Origin: Sandaracinaceae bacterium
Lineage (GTDB): Bacteria; Myxococcota_A; Polyangia; Polyangiales; Houyiibacteriaceae
NCBI GenBank assembly: GCA_020633055.1
Contig: JACKEJ010000004.1
Coordinates: forward strand, 1 to 64,000
Direction: 5' to 3'
DNA length: 64,000 nt
Position numbers and translations under genes: made by a program. Shown here one piece after another: positions 1 to 7,337 of the stretch (positions are counted from its first letter, which is position 1; every line of letters begins with the position of its first letter). The notes under the pieces are model-generated. The model was not told the origin of the DNA and made no database searches. It was given only the letters and a program-made list of their open reading frames with translations.

Positions 1-1060
1 CGACGACGCTGACTCCGTCGAGCACGCGGACGCGCGTGTCACTCGCGGCGAGCGTGAGCGGCACGCGGACGAGCGTGTGGGGGATCGAGTAGTCGTTCCC
101 GTCGAAGCGGACGTAGGGCTGCTTTCCGCTCCGGATGGGCTGGACGCGGTCCGTCGTGGGCTGGTGCGCCGGAAGCGGGAGCAGGCGCGCGCGCTCCTCC
201 TCGAAGACCTCGCGGACCGTGCGTCGTTCTTCGTCGGTAGGGTGCACGCGTGCCATGGCATGCGTGTCGAGCCACTCACGGAACTGCGCGTTGAGGTCGT
301 CGAGGCTGCTGAACTTGCGCCCCTCGAAGAAGCTTCCGCGGATGTACTGGATGGCGCGCTCGACCGTGCCCTTCTCCTCGGGGCAGTACGGGCGACACGG
401 CCGCGGCATGTAGTGGTAGTGCCCCGCGAACTCGAGCAGGTCGTCGTGGAAGCGCACGTGGTCGCCGATACGTTCGAGGACGACGCTCTTGAGATTGTCG
501 TACAGCATCACCCGGGGTGCCCCCTCGAACTCCTCGAAGGCGTGACCGTGGCCCCGCAGGAAGGCGTCCATCCGCTGGTCGTAGGTGAACTCGCCAGCGA
601 GCGCCCGGCTGTACGGGAGCGCCATCAGGAAGAGCGAGAGCGACCGCTCGCCACCGCGGACGGAGACCTTGCCGAAGCTGCCCCAGTCGACCTGCCCGAA
701 CTCGCCCGGCATCGTGCGCGTACGCAAGTACGCCTTGCGACCACGTGGCGGGCGCACCTTGCTGACGTAGCGACGGACCTGCCGCACGCTGCCGAGGAAC
801 CCGCGTGCCACCAGCATGTCGTAGAGCCGCGTCGCCCGGAGACGCGGGTATTGCTCGAGCGTCATCGCCACCATGGGCTTGTACGGGTCCAACAAGGTGC
901 TTCGGGCGTTGGCTCCATTGGAGACGAACGCGTCGGTGAGGATGGCGCGCTTGACGGTGTCGGCAGCGAGCTCCATCTCGGCGGCGATCGTGCCGACCTT
1001 CCAGTGCTCGGCGTAGAAGAGGCGACGGATCGTGGCGCGTTGTTCGGAAGAGATCGTCAT
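1..1060 (-). CDS. istA: IS21-family transposase IstA (partial, C-terminus beyond left edge)
   Basis: DDE transposase of an IS21-type element, which normally acts with the ATPase IstB; istB would lie beyond the left edge. The ATG at 1060 gives MTISSEQRATIRRLFYAEHW, an IstA-like N-terminal helix-turn-helix region. Downstream I read VDWG, the first catalytic Asp in IS21 enzymes, then MLYDNLKS with the second Asp, and EKGTVERAIQYIR with the catalytic Glu. The frame stays open for 353 codons to base 1 with no stop, so the gene looks intact where visible. Its start overlaps the stop of the preceding small gene in an ATGA arrangement, which suggests translational coupling. Family identity is secure; the subgroup is not. 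Confidence 0.93.
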   Translation of the reverse strand, partial: MTISSEQRATIRRLFYAEHWKVGTIAAEMELAADTVKRAILTDAFVSNGANARSTLLDPYKPMVAMTLEQYPRLRATRLYDMLVARGFLGSVRQVRRYVSKVRPPRGRKAYLRTRTMPGEFGQVDWGSFGKVSVRGGERSLSLFLMALPYSRALAGEFTYDQRMDAFLRGHGHAFEEFEGAPRVMLYDNLKSVVLERIGDHVRFHDDLLEFAGHYHYMPRPCRPYCPEEKGTVERAIQYIRGSFFEGRKFSSLDDLNAQFREWLDTHAMARVHPTDEERRTVREVFEEERARLLPLPAHQPTTDRVQPIRSGKQPYVRFDGNDYSIPHTLVRVPLTLAASDTRVRVLDGVSVV

Positions 1061-1443
1061 CGCACACCTCCCCCGAGGCTCGCGTGCACGGCCGCTCGCG
1101 CAAGGTCGTCGTAGCCGCCCACGTCGGGCAATAGGTCACTGAGTGCGGGCCCCCCTGGGGGCTCGCGGCCCGCGAGATCCAGGCTGTACAGCACCCCGCC
1201 GTGGTCCATCCCGACCGCGTCCCAGAAAGCCCTCGCGTAGGTGGCGTCCGCGCCGCCCGCACACACGACACCGCGGACCGGGACCCCCTCCCACAGTGCG
1301 ATTGCCTCCATCATCCACTGCACCGCGCGTGGGTGCGAGGGCGCCCGAGACAGACGTCCCTTCATCACGATCTCGTCGCCCACCGTCACGAGCATCCTCG
1401 TGTCCAGAGGCCCCAGAGACCACATCACCAAAGGCTGATTCAT
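1057..1443 (-). CDS. IS21-associated hypothetical protein, 128 aa
   Basis: A small protein encoded immediately upstream of istA; its TGA stop overlaps the istA ATG by 4 nt, so it belongs to the same transcript. The sequence has no motif I recognise: a beta-rich start with VMWSLGPLDTRMLVTVGDE, a conserved-looking Trp/Met helix (VQWMMEAIALWEG), and a Gly-rich tail. The acidic and aliphatic composition is typical of a real protein rather than of a GC-rich shadow frame. Standard IS21 elements carry only istA and istB, so this is an accessory gene, perhaps regulatory. Function unknown. Confidence 0.65.
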   Translation of the reverse strand: MNQPLVMWSLGPLDTRMLVTVGDEIVMKGRLSRAPSHPRAVQWMMEAIALWEGVPVRGVVCAGGADATYARAFWDAVGMDHGGVLYSLDLAGREPPGGPALSDLLPDVGGYDDLARAAVHASLGGGVR

Positions 1444-1756
1444 CGACTTGCTCCTGCGCCGCGGTCGCCTCGGACACTGCGTCCGAGCGCGCTGCGCGCG
1501 CGAGAGCGATGGGTCGCCCAGGGGTCAACTTAGTGGGACCTACATCCGTCACGCGGGCTCGCTGCCGCGCTCGATACGCGCGGTTGCGATCACGATGGTC
1601 ATCCCGGCCCTCGGGGCTCAGCTGGTGCCGGCGCCCAGCCTCGCGACGCTGCCGCTGGGCTCGCGCGCTGCGGCACTCCGGGCTGCATACACGCTGCCCG
1701 CGGTCGCACCGACGACACACCTCAGCGCGCGCTCCACAGTGCGCGCACAGGTACAT
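1136..1756 (-). CDS. Cys-rich, zinc-binding-like small protein at the head of the IS21 operon
   Basis: The N-terminus carries paired Cys motifs (CAHCG at residues 4-8, CRRCDRGQRVC at 14-24, PEC at 26-28), compatible with one or two structural zinc sites. A strongly basic helix rich in Arg and His follows (about residues 30-70), a layout suited to nucleic-acid binding. I have the impression that similar short Cys-rich genes precede istA in other deltaproteobacterial IS21 elements. From position 1443 downward this frame overlaps the 128 aa gene for about 300 nt and its composition becomes shadow-like (Arg/Gly/Asp-rich). The functional protein may therefore be the first 90-110 residues, or a frameshift may have removed an earlier stop. 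Confidence 0.5.
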   Translation of the reverse strand: MYLCAHCGARAEVCRRCDRGQRVCSPECRSARAQRQRREAGRRHQLSPEGRDDHRDRNRAYRARQRARVTDVGPTKLTPGRPIALARAARSDAVSEATAAQEQVDESAFGDVVSGASGHEDARDGGRRDRDEGTSVSGALAPTRGAVDDGGNRTVGGGPGPRCRVCGRRGRHLREGFLGRGRDGPRRGAVQPGSRGPRAPRGARTQ

Positions 1757-1875
1757 GCGGAAGCTTTCTGTAGGCGATGTCGACAGGGAACTTGGCCCCG
1801 CGCCACGCTCATGCCATCACTCTCTCGCAGGGTCCGCCTTGCCGCTGGCGTGTACCAGCCGGCGCGGGTCCTGAT

Positions 1876-1962
1876 GGGCACACGCGCAAACGTGTGCCCG
1901 CTTCTATGTCGCGGGGGTGTCGAGCCTAGAACTCGATGCCCCCGCTTGTCCGGAAACCGGAC
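1876..1962. repeat. Cluster of inverted repeats; candidate right terminal region of the IS21 element
   Basis: Three inverted repeats sit in 87 bp. The first is a perfect 9-bp stem (GGGCACACG, 1876-1884, with CGTGTGCCC, 1891-1899; loop CGCAAA). The second is an imperfect 12-bp stem around 1912-1942, and the third is GTCCGG-AAA-CCGGAC (1948-1962). On the minus strand a GACA...AGCGGG core appears twice, which resembles the multiple terminal repeats seen at IS21-family ends. No exact end or target duplication can be set without the left end. Confidence 0.4.
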
Positions 1963-2011
1963 CCAAACGGGAGGCCGGTCAGAAACCTTCAGATCCTCGC
2001 GGTCACCGACA

Positions 2012-2245
2012 TCAGCGCTCGAGAATCGCCCGGATGCGCTGCTCGACGTGCTCATCGGAGTGTAGGACGGCGGTGCCATCCTGAACGCTCCTCACACGCC
2101 GGGCGATCTCGTCGTCCCACTCGCGGTCCACGTCCTCTCTGGCGACGTCCTCGTCGAGGCTGTCTAGCTCGGCGCGGACCAACGCGCGCTGCTCCTTGGG
2201 CAGCTTGTAGATCTCGTCGAGAATCTTTCGGACTGGCGAGGTCAT
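2012..2245 (-). CDS. Addiction-module antitoxin-like protein (TIGR02574/PF09720 type), apparently orphan
   Basis: A 77 aa protein starting MTSPVRKILDEIYKLPKEQR and ending HVEQRIRAILER. The short helical fold with LPKEQRALVRAELDSL and a central acidic stretch matches putative addiction-module components that normally precede a RelE/ParE-type toxin gene. The ATG at 2245 is preferred over a longer Arg-rich upstream reading because the family begins there. Its TGA overlaps an ATG (TGATG at 2010-2014), exactly where a coupled toxin would start, but that frame reads MSVTARI and stops at 1989. IS21-related sequence begins just beyond. The toxin therefore seems to be lost. Confidence 0.75.
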   Translation of the reverse strand: MTSPVRKILDEIYKLPKEQRALVRAELDSLDEDVAREDVDREWDDEIARRVRSVQDGTAVLHSDEHVEQRIRAILER

Positions 2246-2262
2246 GTTCGAAACGTACGTCC

Positions 2263-2511
2263 AGCTTTGGACAATGGCCAGAGGAAGGCACGCAGGACTA
2301 CCTCTCGGGAAAGCTCGCTCAGATGCGGAACGAGCGGCTCTCGCGGCTGGTGCTCTGCATCGACGAGTCTCTGCAGGTCTCGGACAGCGATCTTCCACGC
2401 CACGCCCAGGTAGTTCGCTTTAAGAAGCGGGTCTCGGTGATGGAGGTCATCCAGGCGATCGAGCGGCTCTCGGAACACGACGCGACCGGGCAGCGCGGTC
2501 CTCGTTCATAG
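2263..2511 (+). pseudogene. C-terminal remnant of a DUF790-like protein
   Basis: Reading plus-strand frame 1 gives DYLSGKLAQMRNERLSRLVL followed by CIDES, then LPRHAQVVRFKKRVSVMEVI and an AIERL ending. This pattern resembles the C-terminus of DUF790 (Bax1-like nuclease, usually partnered with an XPB helicase): a short helix, a beta strand ending in CID, and a VVRFKKR strand. There is no plausible start codon or upstream domain. The segment overlaps the antitoxin promoter side, and its stop (TAG 2509-2511) abuts the stop of the convergent gene at 2506. I read it as a decayed fragment; a full DUF790 protein would be several hundred residues long. Confidence 0.5.
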
Positions 2512-3246
2512 GGCGCACTCCGCTTCGAGGGGAGCGGCGAGCTTCGCCAGCAAGCCTTCGTGCGCTTGTTGCAGCTCGGCCACAGACACGCGCTCCTCCG
2601 GCGGAAGAATGCTGGTGGACAGCGACTGAGGCGCCCACGCTGCCATGTGCCGAGCACCCGCCATGGCACACTCGAGCGCCTTGCCTGCCATGAAGCGGCG
2701 CAGAGCGTCGGACTCGAGCCACAACGCTCCGAGCACGGCCGCGTAGAAGGATTGGTGGTGTACCACCCACACGGCGAGCTTGGGGTGGAGACCGGGATGG
2801 CCCACGAGCTGGCGAAGGGCGGCATGGCGCTCTTCAGGGGGCCGCGCCAGCAGCTCTTCGGCCCCGCGCGCACCGTGTTGCATGCGCGCAGCGTTGACCA
2901 TGCCCGCTTCTACGGCTTGGTTGACGGCGAAGGCCCGCCGCAGGTCTCTGCGCACGTCCGGCAACGCGCTGACCATGACCAGTTCCAGCAAGAGCACCTG
3001 TGGGAGATGCGGTGCAGGCAGCTGGGCGGCAAGCTCGGCTACCTCCGCGGCGCGCTCGAACGCCTGCGTAGACACCGCGACCCAAGCAGACTCCATGTCG
3101 TAGTCGTCGTCAACGAGCGACATCGGGTGGAGGATGTCCAGCACTACCGCGCGGAGACGAGTCGCGATCGGATCCGCTGCCGCCACATCCGCGGTCGCGG
3201 CGGGCGGCACTGGCCAAGCCCACTCTGCAGTCTGCGCGTACATCAT
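2506..3246 (-). CDS. Hypothetical protein, 246 aa, alpha-helical
   Basis: Unrecognised protein. The sequence is Ala/Leu/Glu-rich and looks almost entirely helical, with a central segment of Leu-Glu-Leu-Val repeats (LLLELVMVSALPDV) and Trp/His-containing loops (WVVHHQSFYAAVLGALWLES). There is no signal peptide or transmembrane segment. Composition and low Arg content support real coding. The start is uncertain: ATG at 3246 or the adjacent ATG at 3243. It stands alone, with 234 bp upstream to the next gene, and its stop adjoins the DUF790 remnant on the other strand. Confidence 0.6.
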   Translation of the reverse strand: MMYAQTAEWAWPVPPAATADVAAADPIATRLRAVVLDILHPMSLVDDDYDMESAWVAVSTQAFERAAEVAELAAQLPAPHLPQVLLLELVMVSALPDVRRDLRRAFAVNQAVEAGMVNAARMQHGARGAEELLARPPEERHAALRQLVGHPGLHPKLAVWVVHHQSFYAAVLGALWLESDALRRFMAGKALECAMAGARHMAAWAPQSLSTSILPPEERVSVAELQQAHEGLLAKLAAPLEAECAL

Positions 3247-3480
3247 GAGGAGTATGTCGCTCGAAGCTCGACGTGGTCAACCGAGCGGCCGCTACACGGA
3301 CTCGGAGTACGGCGCGCCTAGCGGGCAAGATGTAAGACCGCTCGCGTCGGAACGCAAGTGAGACGGCGCTGGTGCCCTGCGCCGGCGCGAACTCGAGACC
3401 CGCGGACGCTCTGCGTGGTCGACCCGAGCCCCTCATGGTCGTAGGTGACGTTGCGCGGGGTTCTCTTCTAGAGTCGAGTC

Positions 3481-3978
3481 ATGAGCCGTCCTGACAAGCG
3501 CCCATTCGTGGCCTCTCCCGACCAAGTCCGCATCACCAGGGAGCCCGGTGGAGCCGTCATCGAGTACGCCGACTCGGCCGTGGGGTCCGTGAGCTTCCGC
3601 CTGGGCGACGAAACACCTGGGATGACCGACCAACAGATTCTCGACCGGTGGAACGACACGGTAGAGGCGATGGAGGCCAGTCGTCGAACCTACGAGCACG
3701 TCTGCCGCGAGATCCCGGTGGGGCGACCCCAGCTCAACTTCCACGAACGGTCTGGGGAGTGGTCACCGCGGGGCGACGTGGTGCGTGGCGTGATCAGTGA
3801 GAGCGCGGAGACCCCGCGTGAGCCGACCGTCTGGATCGACGGACGAGAGATGAACTGGCGCGACTTCGGCGCCGCTCTCCTCACGTTCGCCGGCTGGGGC
3901 TTTCGCCTGTACATGGTGCCCGACGACGCCATCTGCGACGAGCCGGTGGTGAAGGTGGAGGACTCCGAGGACGACTAG
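3481..3978 (+). CDS. Hypothetical protein, 165 aa, cytoplasmic
   Basis: Starts at ATG 3481 with MSRPDKRPFVASPDQVRITR. A beta-rich N-terminal half (GGAVIEYADSAVGSVSF, then RLGDETPG) is followed by a helix and a distinctive C-terminal block WIDGREMNWRDFGAALLTFA leading into GWGFRLYMVPDD, then an acidic tail. That last block looks conserved and I have seen similar endings in small bacterial proteins of unknown function, but I cannot name the family with confidence. Its TAG stop shares bases with the stop of the convergent 2OG-oxygenase gene (CTAG at 3975-3978). Confidence 0.65.
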   Translation: MSRPDKRPFVASPDQVRITREPGGAVIEYADSAVGSVSFRLGDETPGMTDQQILDRWNDTVEAMEASRRTYEHVCREIPVGRPQLNFHERSGEWSPRGDVVRGVISESAETPREPTVWIDGREMNWRDFGAALLTFAGWGFRLYMVPDDAICDEPVVKVEDSEDD

Positions 3979-6278
3979 GCGCGGGCCAGACCGACAGCCT
4001 GCAGGGCACTCAACACGGCGCCTTGCCGTGCGCGGTGCGCCTTCTCGCGCTTGCGAATGGCGCCCGCGTCCTTCGTGAGCTGAAGCTTGTGGGGGCTTCC
4101 CTGCCTCAGGGTCACATGCGAGACGGGTAGCGCCCGTGAGTCGATGACACCATGGATGTGCTGACGTCGCGCCTTGGCCAGCGGCCAGTCGAGGCGTGCG
4201 TCCGTGGCCGACAAGAAGGCGTGCAGTTGCTTGCAGTCCGCGCAGGAGCAGCGGAGCATGACCTCGAGGGAGCAGTCGTCGGCCCTTCGCTCCGGCCCCC
4301 GACTCCCCGCGCGGGCCACGGACACCGCTCGCTTGACCAGGTCGCTCCCTTTGAGCGCCTTCCTGAGCGACGGGGCACGTGAATGCAAGAGCGCGCGCTC
4401 GATGATGGCCAGGTGAGCGAGCTCGGACAGCGCTGCGGCCTGCTCGAGCAGAGCTCGCTGAGTGTCGCGCCCCTCCAGCATCCCCGACGCCGCAAGCAAG
4501 CTCGCGAAGACCGCTGCGTGCTGCTGGTGCGCCTTGGGGGACAGCCACGCTTCGGGCGCCTGACGCGCCCGCTCGGACCACGCCGAGGCCTCTCGCGCGA
4601 CCAGCTGCGTCGCGAAGGCCCGCACAGGACCGTCCGTCTCGGTCATGCTCGCCGTGAAGTCGTCGATGCCGAGGCACCACTCCGCCCGTGCGTGTTTCGG
4701 CACCCACCGTGTGTACAGCGCGAGCCCCCACCCGGCGCCGCGTTGCTCGACCAACGCCCGAAGCCCAGGGAACAGCGCCTTGTCGGTGAGCCCAGACACA
4801 CCGATGCGCGCCAGCAAGTCCAGCGCGATGGCCGGGTCGTCGACCCGCTGCGCGACCTCCATCAGCCGCGCGCAGGACGCGGACGACAGCGCGCAGCTCC
4901 CGGTGTCGGGCACCGTCGGCCACCAGGCCAGCAGCGCGCGAGCCCTCCGGTTCAGCAAGTCTCCGTCCGAGCTGGGCAGCGCGGCGAGCATCTCCACAGC
5001 CCACGCGTGGTTCTCCTCCGCTCGCAGATCGAAGTCGTGCTCGGCCGGCCACAGCACGAGGGCGGCCCGGTGGTACCAACGCTCGACCGTGTTGCCGTAG
5101 TTGCCTTGCCACCCCTCGTGGTCGACATGAAACGGCGTCAGCTCGTCCGACGCCTTGTTGAAGCAGAGCTCATGCGAGCGAACGTGCCCTCCGCGCGCGT
5201 CACATGCGCGACCGTCTCGACCCAGCCAGCTGCGCAGCTCGACCGAGTCGTCGATGAGATCCGTCAGGGTGTACTCGTCGGCGGCCATCGCCGGCGGCGC
5301 GCGGCGGTAGCCATAGTCGTATCCATAGTCCTCGGGTTCGCACTGCCATGTCTCTTGGACGTGCGCGAGCGCCAGGCTGCAGTGGGCGCCCAGCTCGTCG
5401 GCCACCTGCATGACGGCGGTGGCAGCCCGGCGGTCAGCGGCCTTGAGACGTGACCACGACAAGCTGCGAGAGGAGTACTCGTGGTCCAGGAGGTACACCA
5501 GACGGCGTGGCGCCTCTTCGCGGCGGGAGACGGGCAGGCGGGTCTCGGTGGCGAAGTGCTGTCGGGCCAGACCGACGAGCTTCCTCAGGGATGCTTTGGG
5601 CACAGGCGTCGCTCCCAGCTCGGGCTCCCCCCGCAGCTCCAGATGGAACGTGACTGAGACGCGGTGTCCGGACTTCACGACGTCGATCTCGTGCTGGCAG
5701 TCCGCGTAGAAGGCGAGGAGCGCGAGCTCAGCGTCCTGCCGCTTCGACCGCTTGAAGGTGTGTGTCTCTCCCTTGTGGCTGACGCTGAGCGCGCCGCCGG
5801 TGTACTGCGACGGCAGCAACACCACCAGGGACGCCACCATGTCGTCACTGCGCTCCGAGTCCTGGTGCGCCCGGAAGAACTGCCCCCGCTCGTAGAGCAG
5901 CACCTTGTCGAGCGTGGGGACCAACTCGCACCCGGCGGGCAGACCGAGGCTCTCGCGAATCCGTGCGAGCGGCTCGCGCAGCGCCAGCTTCCATTGTCGC
6001 AGTGGGAGCTTCACGCGGCTTCGGGCGACCTCCCAGGTGTGGCGCACGCTGTCGTCATGGAGCGTTTGGTCGCGCCAACCAAACGGTGCGGGAACCGACA
6101 CCTTCCGGATGGCTTCGGCGGTTGCCTCTGACACAGGCATGGTGATGGGACCCACACCGCGAATCTCGAGGGACAGCGAACCAGGCGACAGCCACTCGCG
6201 GGTCGCGAACTGCTCCCTGGCCACCTCGCCCGAAGCGGCAGCCAACACCTTCGCGAACCGTTCTCGCACGTCGTTCAT
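3975..6278 (-). CDS. Large 2OG-Fe(II) oxygenase-domain protein, 767 aa
   Basis: The N-terminal 220 residues hold a prolyl-4-hydroxylase-like double-stranded beta-helix. The iron ligands are H138 and D140 (FFRAHQDSE) and H196 (CQHEI), and R206 (GHRVSVTFH) would bind 2-oxoglutarate. All four are present, so an active dioxygenase is likely; the substrate is unknown. The remaining 540 residues are not recognised: a Tyr-rich stretch (YGYDYGYRR), an HVDHEGWQGNYG block, and a long helical repeat-like region. I start at ATG 6278 (MNDVRERFAK); the longer upstream reading is Arg/Gly-rich and unlike the rest. It lies 71 nt downstream of the nucleotidyltransferase gene on the same strand and may be co-transcribed. 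Confidence 0.85.
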   Translation of the reverse strand: MNDVRERFAKVLAAASGEVAREQFATREWLSPGSLSLEIRGVGPITMPVSEATAEAIRKVSVPAPFGWRDQTLHDDSVRHTWEVARSRVKLPLRQWKLALREPLARIRESLGLPAGCELVPTLDKVLLYERGQFFRAHQDSERSDDMVASLVVLLPSQYTGGALSVSHKGETHTFKRSKRQDAELALLAFYADCQHEIDVVKSGHRVSVTFHLELRGEPELGATPVPKASLRKLVGLARQHFATETRLPVSRREEAPRRLVYLLDHEYSSRSLSWSRLKAADRRAATAVMQVADELGAHCSLALAHVQETWQCEPEDYGYDYGYRRAPPAMAADEYTLTDLIDDSVELRSWLGRDGRACDARGGHVRSHELCFNKASDELTPFHVDHEGWQGNYGNTVERWYHRAALVLWPAEHDFDLRAEENHAWAVEMLAALPSSDGDLLNRRARALLAWWPTVPDTGSCALSSASCARLMEVAQRVDDPAIALDLLARIGVSGLTDKALFPGLRALVEQRGAGWGLALYTRWVPKHARAEWCLGIDDFTASMTETDGPVRAFATQLVAREASAWSERARQAPEAWLSPKAHQQHAAVFASLLAASGMLEGRDTQRALLEQAAALSELAHLAIIERALLHSRAPSLRKALKGSDLVKRAVSVARAGSRGPERRADDCSLEVMLRCSCADCKQLHAFLSATDARLDWPLAKARRQHIHGVIDSRALPVSHVTLRQGSPHKLQLTKDAGAIRKREKAHRARQGAVLSALQAVGLARA

Positions 6279-6349
6279 GACCGGCTTGTAGCAGAGGGGT
6301 GCGACACTCGTCCCAGGGCGGACCCGCTCTCCCTGCGCCACGCCCAACG

Positions 6350-6925
6350 CTATCGCCGCGCGGCCTCGAGCGCCTGCGCGAGGCGGTCCTCGAGCTCCCA
6401 CTCGCCCACCCACCTCTGGACGTAGGCCATGTCGGCTGGCGCACGGCCGAAGCGGATCAGCCTGTCAACGTCAGCGAGGTCCTGCGGGCGCGCCGCGATG
6501 AGCTTGTAGATGAGCAGGTCGTCGGCGCTCACGAGCCATGCGTCGACTCCAAGGACCTGTGCACGCTCCCGCCGAGCGAGCGCAGACCGCTCGAAGTCCG
6601 TGCCTCCGCAGAGCAGGTCGACCACCAGCCGTGGCTGGCCCTCGGGATGATACTGCCCGCGCACGACGCCCCCTTGGCGGGCGGTGGCCAGCTCGCCGCG
6701 AGCGATGCGTACACCTGCATCGCGCAGCAGCGTCTCGACAGCCCGCGCATCTTCGGGCAACAGAAGCGCGAGGTCGCAGTCTTTCGTTCCGCGTGGCTCC
6801 GTCCAAGCGCTGACCGCAAGGCCACCCACGACCATCCAAGGGACGTTGGCCTCGTCGAATCCCCGACCCAGGGTGCGCAGCAGCCCGCTGAATGCGGCCT
6901 CGAGCTCCGCGGCCGAGAGCTTCAC
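6350..6925 (-). CDS. Minimal nucleotidyltransferase (MNT/AbiEii-like), 191 aa
   Basis: Nucleotidyltransferase of the pol-beta superfamily. From the GTG at 6925 the protein starts VKLSAAELEAAF. The catalytic signature is GG at residues 34-35 (VVGGLAVSAW), D49-x-D51 (TKDCDLALLL) and a third Asp, D103 (LVVDLL). The C-terminal half (VDAWLVSADDLLIYKLIAAR, then PQDLADVDRL) is the standard helical part of this family. The GTG start overlaps the TGA of the upstream 85 aa gene (GTGA), which decides the start. Such enzymes often work as toxins or as antitoxin-like modifiers in two-gene modules; target and polarity here are unknown. The same layout recurs at 28479-29296. Confidence 0.8.
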   Translation of the reverse strand: MKLSAAELEAAFSGLLRTLGRGFDEANVPWMVVGGLAVSAWTEPRGTKDCDLALLLPEDARAVETLLRDAGVRIARGELATARQGGVVRGQYHPEGQPRLVVDLLCGGTDFERSALARRERAQVLGVDAWLVSADDLLIYKLIAARPQDLADVDRLIRFGRAPADMAYVQRWVGEWELEDRLAQALEAARR

Positions 6926-7179
6926 TCGGACGCTCGCGCTGCGCGACGCGCCTGTAGCTCGCGCCAGCGGTGCGTGGGGCAACCCGGCGGGTCGCGGTCG
7001 AGCCTCGCCATGTAGTCGTCGGCATCTGCGGACCTGCGCGCGATGTCGACCAGCGAGAGGATGAACATCGCCGCCGCCTCATCGCAGCGCTCGTTCATCG
7101 TCAAGCGCTCCGCCCGCTGCCGAGCTTCGTCGAGCTCGGCGTTCTCCTCAAAGCTGTAGGGGAAGGCGCGGGGACTCAT
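6922..7179 (-). CDS. Small partner protein of the nucleotidyltransferase, 85 aa
   Basis: Starts MSPRAFPYSFEENAELDEAR. It is acidic and helical, with DEARQRAERL and a second helix around EAAAMFILSLVDIARR, and a C-terminal Arg-rich end (WRELQARRAARASE). No known domain is recognised. The start at ATG 7179 is chosen because the upstream extension is low-quality sequence. The stop overlaps the GTG of the nucleotidyltransferase, so the two are translationally coupled. A second 85 aa gene occupies the same position before the other nucleotidyltransferase at 29 kb, but I see no clear sequence similarity between them. Confidence 0.65.
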   Translation of the reverse strand: MSPRAFPYSFEENAELDEARQRAERLTMNERCDEAAAMFILSLVDIARRSADADDYMARLDRDPPGCPTHRWRELQARRAARASE

Positions 7180-7337
7180 GGGGTCATCGTAACCTGGGCA
7201 GTATGGAAGTCGAGAGGCCAGGGACGGCGAAACTGTGTGTGCGGGCCCGCACCTCGACGCGGACACGGAGGATGCTTACCGATGCGTCGAGACGCCTCGA
7301 AGCGACGCCGAGCGGATGAGGGCTCGAGGCCGACACG

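Noticed and set aside
1618..2079. 153-codon minus-strand frame covering the region between the antitoxin and the IS21 genes
   Set aside because: It starts inside the antitoxin gene, runs through the inverted-repeat cluster and has no toxin-like pattern.
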